Positions 12,618-16,573 of a stretch of DNA of 16,573 bases are shown here, piece by piece (position 1 is the first letter of the stretch; every line of letters begins with the position of its first letter). The DNA is from Deltaproteobacteria bacterium. Lineage in GTDB: Bacteria > Desulfobacterota > GWC2-55-46 > UBA9637. The position numbers were made by a program, and so were the translations under genes. Location of the stretch: NCBI GenBank assembly GCA_016234985.1, contig JACRNK010000177.1, forward strand, positions 1-16,573. The letters are read 5' to 3'. Under the pieces are notes generated by a model that was not told where the DNA came from, did no database searches, and saw nothing but the letters and a program-made list of their open reading frames with translations.

Positions 12618-12690
12618 GACAAATTTTGGTTGGTTATAGTTTTATAAAAGCTAAAATCATGTTGCTTCTATTATGAGACCGTTAATATAT

Positions 12691-13827
12691 TCATTTAAAC
12701 TTCCCAACTAATTTTCCGGCAATCTCCCCGCTTGCCTTTTCCAATGCCTTTCCGAGGAGCATCCGGCTGTCTGCAACGGTCTGCTTCTTGTTTGAAAAAT
12801 TGGAGACTTCCCACGGAAGGCAGTTTTCATCCCCCTTGACGGTGTCTGCCGCAAAGATGCGCCCTGTCTTTACATCGATTATCTGATAGCTTGAATTGAC
12901 CGCTGCCATTGACTTTAATTCATGGGTTGTCCAGGACACAGAGCCGTTTCTGTATTGGTCTTTCTTTTCTCTTATCCTGCATGTGCTTGTCCCTTTGTTA
13001 TCAATCCTCTTTGGAGAGTCAACTGTTGCAGAAATCACCTTTCCAGTAACAACATATTGCGCGCCTGATAAGTTCCCCATCTCGACTGCGGTCTTTGGAT
13101 CGAGGAATCCAAGCTGGCCAAGCTCTTTTTCCTTTTCAAGCTGATATAAATGCTCTCTCGTGACAAATTCAAGGAATTCAGGGTTTAATTTCAATGCCGA
13201 GCTTATTACCTGTTCTGTAACAGCAGATCCATACTTTGTATAACCGGCATCCCCGAAAGGCAGCACTGCAATCCTCACAGCAGCCCCCTTCCTTGCCTTT
13301 TCATAAAGCATTGCCGAATCCTTGTAATTTGGGGCAAACTCCTGCGCCTTATGGAACTCATTGGCTGCCTGCTTATACTTGCCGTCATCTTTAGCGCCTT
13401 CGGCATCCTTCAGCAGCAACTGTCCACGGTTGTAATGCGCATCAGCGGCCTTGCTGGAGGCTGAATCTTTCTTCGTTGATACATCTGCAAAAGAGATGTC
13501 TTTCCTCACCGAAAATACAGCGGCAATCAGTCTTTCTATGGCATTATACTCTGATACGGCGCTGTCGTAATCCTGCCTGTCTTCATAATCTGCCGCTCTT
13601 TTAACGTGGCTTTGATATGCAAGGGGGGCCGCGCTTTGAACAAGGGCAATGGCCTCAGGGTAATCGGACTTTGCCTTCAATGCCTCGACACTCATATAAA
13701 CCGCCCTGTCGTAATCCCCGATGCTGTATGCCTCGTTTGCGCTCTTGTAATACTGTTTGTGGGCGCAGGCTGGGACGGTAAGAATAAAAACGGCAAGGAA
13801 TAGAAATGTGCAGAGCCTTTGAGACAT
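12691..13827 (-). CDS. Lipoprotein with TPR-like repeats and a CsgG-like domain
   Basis: The 378-residue product has a type II signal peptide: MSQRLCTFLFLAVFILTVPA precedes the lipidated Cys21 (VPAC). Residues 25-175 are helical repeats of TPR type (NEAYSIGDYDRAVYMSVEAL; YEDRQDYDSAVSEYNAI; GKYKQAANEFHKAQEFAPNY). From about 183, VRIAVLPFGD, EQVISSALKL, TREHLYQLEKEKELGQLGF and LSGAQYVVTGKV follow the CsgG/LpoB-like fold, which is found in curli secretion channels and in many envelope-stress or penicillin-binding-protein activators. No curli genes are nearby, so secretion of curli is not implied. The ATG at 13827 has AAGGGG six bases upstream. The open frame before it up to 13911 has no signal-peptide logic and is left out. 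Confidence 0.75.
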   Translation of the reverse strand: MSQRLCTFLFLAVFILTVPACAHKQYYKSANEAYSIGDYDRAVYMSVEALKAKSDYPEAIALVQSAAPLAYQSHVKRAADYEDRQDYDSAVSEYNAIERLIAAVFSVRKDISFADVSTKKDSASSKAADAHYNRGQLLLKDAEGAKDDGKYKQAANEFHKAQEFAPNYKDSAMLYEKARKGAAVRIAVLPFGDAGYTKYGSAVTEQVISSALKLNPEFLEFVTREHLYQLEKEKELGQLGFLDPKTAVEMGNLSGAQYVVTGKVISATVDSPKRIDNKGTSTCRIREKKDQYRNGSVSWTTHELKSMAAVNSSYQIIDVKTGRIFAADTVKGDENCLPWEVSNFSNKKQTVADSRMLLGKALEKASGEIAGKLVGKFK

Positions 13828-13900
13828 AAAAATCCCCTTTCTCAATAGCCGGACGTTCTTTGCCATTCTCCCTATAATGGTGATGGGAATCAACCTATCC

Positions 13901-13930
13901 CTCGTTTCCACGTTCCGGCTTGGGAACGAG
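13901..13930. repeat. Dispersed-type palindrome (CTCGTT...AACGAG)
   Basis: CTCGTTTCCA (13901-13910) and TGGGAACGAG (13921-13930) pair at nine of ten positions around ten bases. It resembles the CTCGTTCCCACGC-type palindromes common in environmental genomes. It lies between the YqhA-family gene and the lipoprotein gene. It has no T run and is only six bases after the YqhA-family stop. Confidence 0.6.
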
Positions 13931-13935
13931 AGATT

Positions 13936-14484
13936 TCAAGATTTATGTTTATTTGCATTGACATGTGTCAGGAAAAGAGCGCCTGAGATAAGAAGGACAC
14001 CTACTCCAAGATAAAGCAGGTCAGCCGCATCTTCATATTCAATTCCCAACGATTTCTCAAAAAAAGCGACGATCAAAATCATGAGAATGACTTTTCCAAG
14101 AGAGCCTTTCAAATCATCAAGACTGGTAATGTTTAACCAATTTGGTCGCGAGTCTGATGTGCGGCTGGCTGGATCTATTTTGCTTATAAATAATTCATAG
14201 AGTCCCATGCTGAATATTAATAGAACGGTTGCAAAAAGATAGTTGTCCACTGAGGAGATTAACAATGCGATAAGGCTGCTCATGCCGTGTGTATCGTGCC
14301 TGTGTAACACATTTGAAATCTCCTCAATAAAGACAAAAATAGCCTGTAGAACCAGTAACGATCCTTTCACAAACATTAAAACTGAAGCTATTGCTGAACC
14401 TATAACAGCAGCCAAGGTAAAGAATCGGATGTTGAAAAGAACCGATTCAAAAAGACTTTCAAGACGGTTTTGTATTTTTCCCAT
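13936..14484 (-). CDS. yqhA: YqhA-family (UPF0114) inner membrane protein
   Basis: A 182-residue membrane protein with hydrophobic helices at about 20-43, 72-99, 130-146 and 153-174. The family signature is clear: the second helix runs into YELFISKIDPA, and later LNITSLDDLKGSLGKVILMILIVAFFEK. Members are widespread in bacteria and some plants, but their function is not established; a channel-like or transport role is only suggested. The start ATG has GGAGGG three bases upstream, which is tight but usable. It lies 66 bases after the chimeric channel gene on the same strand, with no terminator between. Joint transcription and a functional partnership are plausible. Confidence 0.85.
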   Translation of the reverse strand: MGKIQNRLESLFESVLFNIRFFTLAAVIGSAIASVLMFVKGSLLVLQAIFVFIEEISNVLHRHDTHGMSSLIALLISSVDNYLFATVLLIFSMGLYELFISKIDPASRTSDSRPNWLNITSLDDLKGSLGKVILMILIVAFFEKSLGIEYEDAADLLYLGVGVLLISGALFLTHVNANKHKS

Positions 14485-14550
14485 AATCCCTCCATTGAAT
14501 CACTTACCCTTACTCCCTTTACATGTAGTGTCCCGCCTTGCCCGCCATAC

Positions 14551-16573
14551 CTACTCTCGTTTAAGTCCTTTTGCACGCTTGTGTATTTCTATTAGATGGT
14601 TCTCTGCATAGGAAATGGAGAAAAAGAAATCCCCCGTTTTTAATTCATCTAAATGGATATATTTAGAATTCAGACGAATGTTCCCGTCTCGCATAATCCC
14701 GATAGGTGTTACGTTTATATCCTCGTCTCTCAAATCCAATAACCACTTAAAAAACTCGTTCCTTGTCATGCCTATATCAATGACTTCTTTGGGGACCTCA
14801 CTTTTATAAATCTCGTTGCTATCCTCTCCAAATGTAAGTAGGTCATTATAAATATCTACCATTTGCGGACAGATAGCCGCCTGCGCCAACAGGTTCATCC
14901 CGAGTGAAGATGACGAAACAACCTTCATGTTCCCGTTACCAAGCTCTCCAGTATATTCCGTCAGCTTAACATTGCTTGGATCCAATATCTCTACAATGAT
15001 GGAAGGTATTTTTATTTCTTCCTTCATTTCTTCTTTCATCTTATGACAGACTTTCTTTATATTTAATATAATCATTATGGATTTAGAATCAACAACTTTG
15101 CCTATTTGTGATTGCGATAGAACCCCTCCTGCAGATAATTCAGTTCTCTGCTTATCGTCAGCCAGAATAATGACGGACTTGGCGTAAGGGACATTTGCTC
15201 TTCTTAAGGTTGCCTCACTTGCAGGATTGCCTATCACAGTATATGTTCCTTCATACTCATGTTTGTAATCACCTTTTGCATCTGTTTCAGGCAATACAAC
15301 CTGCGATTCAGATACTATTATTATGGGGCGTTTAGATTTAAGAACTGGGTGATGCAATTGTTCTATAATGCCTGGTCCCTTCTCATTCCAATTCACGATA
15401 ACGTGATGGTCTTTTATCTTTTCCATTTTTCTTTTACCTCCCATAAGTTTTCTATGTATCAAAAAAGAGGCAACCTGTCCCGTAAGCCAGGCTATTCCTC
15501 CAATCCCCAAAATCATCATAATTGTTGCGGTTGTTCTGCCAATAACGCTGTAAGGTTCTTTCTGTCCAAAGCTTATCCAGTTTATTAACCCTGACCAAAA
15601 TGCCAGAAACAAACTGGAATAATTTTCATTTATTTTATGCTCAGCATAATAAAGGGTGATTGAGCCGAAAATCCATATAGAGAGAAGGAAAACAACAACC
15701 CTTGCAAACTCTCTTTTCTCTAAAAAAATTTTTATTCGTTTGAACTTCATTATGATGATAGCCAAGAGTGCTATCAATAAAGCAGCCAAGACATAATTTA
15801 ATATTTTCCTGTAAATCTCTTTCCGATAAAGGCCGTTTTCAACATAAAATTGATTTGCACCACTATGAATTGGAATGGACACGCCTTTAAAGGCAGAATT
15901 CAAATTTATGTCCATGCCCTTTGAGGTGTTGGAAAATATTGATTTTATCAAGTTATAAACCAGTTGATTATTCAAATCGCTTCTACCCACTAATACAGCT
16001 GTTACGCCAATAGTGGTTATATCCTCATCTTGATGCTTATATGTGCCGGAAGGGATTGTGGTAATAATAAAAAACGGATAAATATCAATAAGCCGCTGCA
16101 ATATTTCGTTCGGCTCGAAGAAATAAGCTGTGTTATTCTGCGTTATAACTTTTACAGCATCTGAAGGATAACCGGAAGTAAAAAAAACAATGTCCGCCTT
16201 ACCTTCATTTATAGCCTTTATAGAATCTTCAAAAGTCAAATGCAATAGTTGAATTTCATTAGGTGTAATACCAGCCGCCTCAAGTATTGCAGTTGCATTG
16301 GATTCTGTTCCACTACCTTCCGGCCCTATTGAAATACGCTTCCCTTTAAAATCTCCAATCTTTTTTATAAGGAGTGGATTGCGAATCAGTATATGAACAG
16401 CCTCGGTATATAAAGATGCTATGGCGCGAATATTTGAGATTTTTTCCTTAAACAGTCCCAATCCATTGTATGCGTTGTAAACTGTGTCACTTTGAGCCAT
16501 GCACAACTGTATCTTGCCTTGCGATAACCAATAAAGATTTTCTACAGAGCCTCGTGAACTTATCACATTGATT
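14551..16573 (-). CDS. Chimeric channel: TAXI solute-binding domain, two-helix pore and RCK/TrkA domain; 5' end beyond the window
   Basis: At least 673 codons are visible. The frame stays open through the right edge, so the signal peptide and first part are missing; numbering here is from the GTG at 16566. Residues 1-245 match TAXI/TRAP-type solute-binding proteins (GSVENLYWLSQGKIQLCMAQ, then SDTVYNAYNG; GKRISIGPEGSGTESNATAI; KADIVFFTSGYPS). A helix at 257-274 leads to a basic loop. A pore module follows: helix 289-307, pore loop 318-340 and helix 345-370. The filter position reads FGQKE (333-337) instead of VGYGD. After a basic linker comes an RCK/TrkA_N-like fold from 386 (HHVIVNWNEKGPGIIEQL; VIGNPASEATLRRANV at 444-459), then a TrkA_C-like end (590-655). 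The topology puts the binding domain in the periplasm and RCK in the cytoplasm. An RCK-regulated, ligand-gated channel is inferred; ion and ligand are unknown. Confidence 0.8.
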   Translation of the reverse strand, partial: INVISSRGSVENLYWLSQGKIQLCMAQSDTVYNAYNGLGLFKEKISNIRAIASLYTEAVHILIRNPLLIKKIGDFKGKRISIGPEGSGTESNATAILEAAGITPNEIQLLHLTFEDSIKAINEGKADIVFFTSGYPSDAVKVITQNNTAYFFEPNEILQRLIDIYPFFIITTIPSGTYKHQDEDITTIGVTAVLVGRSDLNNQLVYNLIKSIFSNTSKGMDINLNSAFKGVSIPIHSGANQFYVENGLYRKEIYRKILNYVLAALLIALLAIIIMKFKRIKIFLEKREFARVVVFLLSIWIFGSITLYYAEHKINENYSSLFLAFWSGLINWISFGQKEPYSVIGRTTATIMMILGIGGIAWLTGQVASFLIHRKLMGGKRKMEKIKDHHVIVNWNEKGPGIIEQLHHPVLKSKRPIIIVSESQVVLPETDAKGDYKHEYEGTYTVIGNPASEATLRRANVPYAKSVIILADDKQRTELSAGGVLSQSQIGKVVDSKSIMIILNIKKVCHKMKEEMKEEIKIPSIIVEILDPSNVKLTEYTGELGNGNMKVVSSSSLGMNLLAQAAICPQMVDIYNDLLTFGEDSNEIYKSEVPKEVIDIGMTRNEFFKWLLDLRDEDINVTPIGIMRDGNIRLNSKYIHLDELKTGDFFFSISYAENHLIEIHKRAKGLKRE

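Larger units (their letters stand above)
12471..12688. mobile_element. MITE-like element with terminal inverted repeats, no coding capacity
   Basis: This 218-bp block has ends 12471-12491 and 12668-12688 that are inverted copies at 19 of 21 positions. Each contains an ATATTAA block and an exact 12-bp GTCTCATAATAG. Inside are two further palindromes, an ATTCCCGC/GCGGGAAT unit and a 23-bp perfect hairpin. No open frame, no transposase and no clear target duplication is visible. It sits between the convergent ROK kinase and lipoprotein genes, the kind of place where such elements are tolerated. The 200 bases before it (12271-12470) contain nothing I can assign. Confidence 0.6.

Noticed and set aside
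12691..13827. Reading the CsgG-like lipoprotein as a curli secretion pore.
   Set aside because: No csgA, csgB, csgE or csgF-like genes are present, and the TPR-like N-terminal half is not part of CsgG.
16564..16566. Taking the GTG at 16566 as the true start of the chimeric channel.
   Set aside because: The frame remains open to the window end, and TAXI proteins need a signal peptide and the first strand-helix region before GSVENL, so the start must lie outside.
1..16573. CRISPR array, prophage or insertion-sequence transposase.
   Set aside because: No regularly spaced direct repeats, phage structural genes, integrase or transposase frames were seen on either strand.

Overview
The window reads as chromosomal DNA of an uncultivated Gram-negative bacterium. 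An apolipoprotein N-acyltransferase and a lipobox-bearing lipoprotein point to an outer membrane. The other housekeeping genes (a release factor 2 with a programmed frameshift, IspG, a soluble transhydrogenase, tRNA-Cys, tRNA-Leu) are ordinary bacterial ones. The A/V-type ATPase operon, moderate GC and several short palindromic repeats would fit a Nitrospirota- or Deltaproteobacteria-like sediment or groundwater lineage. That assignment is a guess; there is no rRNA or marker set here to settle it.

Layout. (1) 1-2858, minus strand: a perfect -35/-10 pair (2830-2858) drives yacG, then A/V-ATPase subunits H/F-like, I and K, with K running off the left edge. A 106-bp palindromic repeat sits exactly between yacG and the ATPase genes. 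It carries the yacG stop codon and the ribosome binding site of the next gene. (2) 2917-4880, plus strand: a small run of integron-type gene cassettes with no integrase in view. It holds an exported protein of unknown function followed by a well-folding attC site, then two different ParE-type toxin-antitoxin pairs, each followed by a degenerate or truncated attC-like site. (3) 4883-7612, minus: prfB (read through a +1 frameshift at CTT TGA C) and lnt. (4) 7631-7795, plus: tRNA-Cys with its own promoter and terminator. (5) 7842-9707, minus: tRNA-Leu, ispG, a small membrane protein and a DUF721/DciA-like protein. (6) 9742-12270: sthA (minus) and a ROK-family kinase (plus), diverging from a shared promoter region. 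(7) 12471-12688: a MITE-like element with 21-bp imperfect terminal inverted repeats and a 23-bp perfect hairpin inside. (8) 12691-16573, minus: a CsgG-like lipoprotein, a YqhA-family membrane protein and a large chimeric channel protein that is cut by the right edge.

The most unusual object is the chimera at 14551-16573. A periplasmic TAXI-type solute-binding domain is joined to a transmembrane segment, then a two-helix pore module whose filter is FGQKE instead of VGYGD, then a cytoplasmic RCK/TrkA-type nucleotide-binding module. Predicted topology agrees with the positive-inside rule throughout. This suggests a ligand-gated, RCK-regulated ion channel, with a YqhA-family protein as a possible partner encoded just downstream. 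The second most interesting feature is the integrase-free cassette cluster placed between the prfB and yacG/ATPase units.
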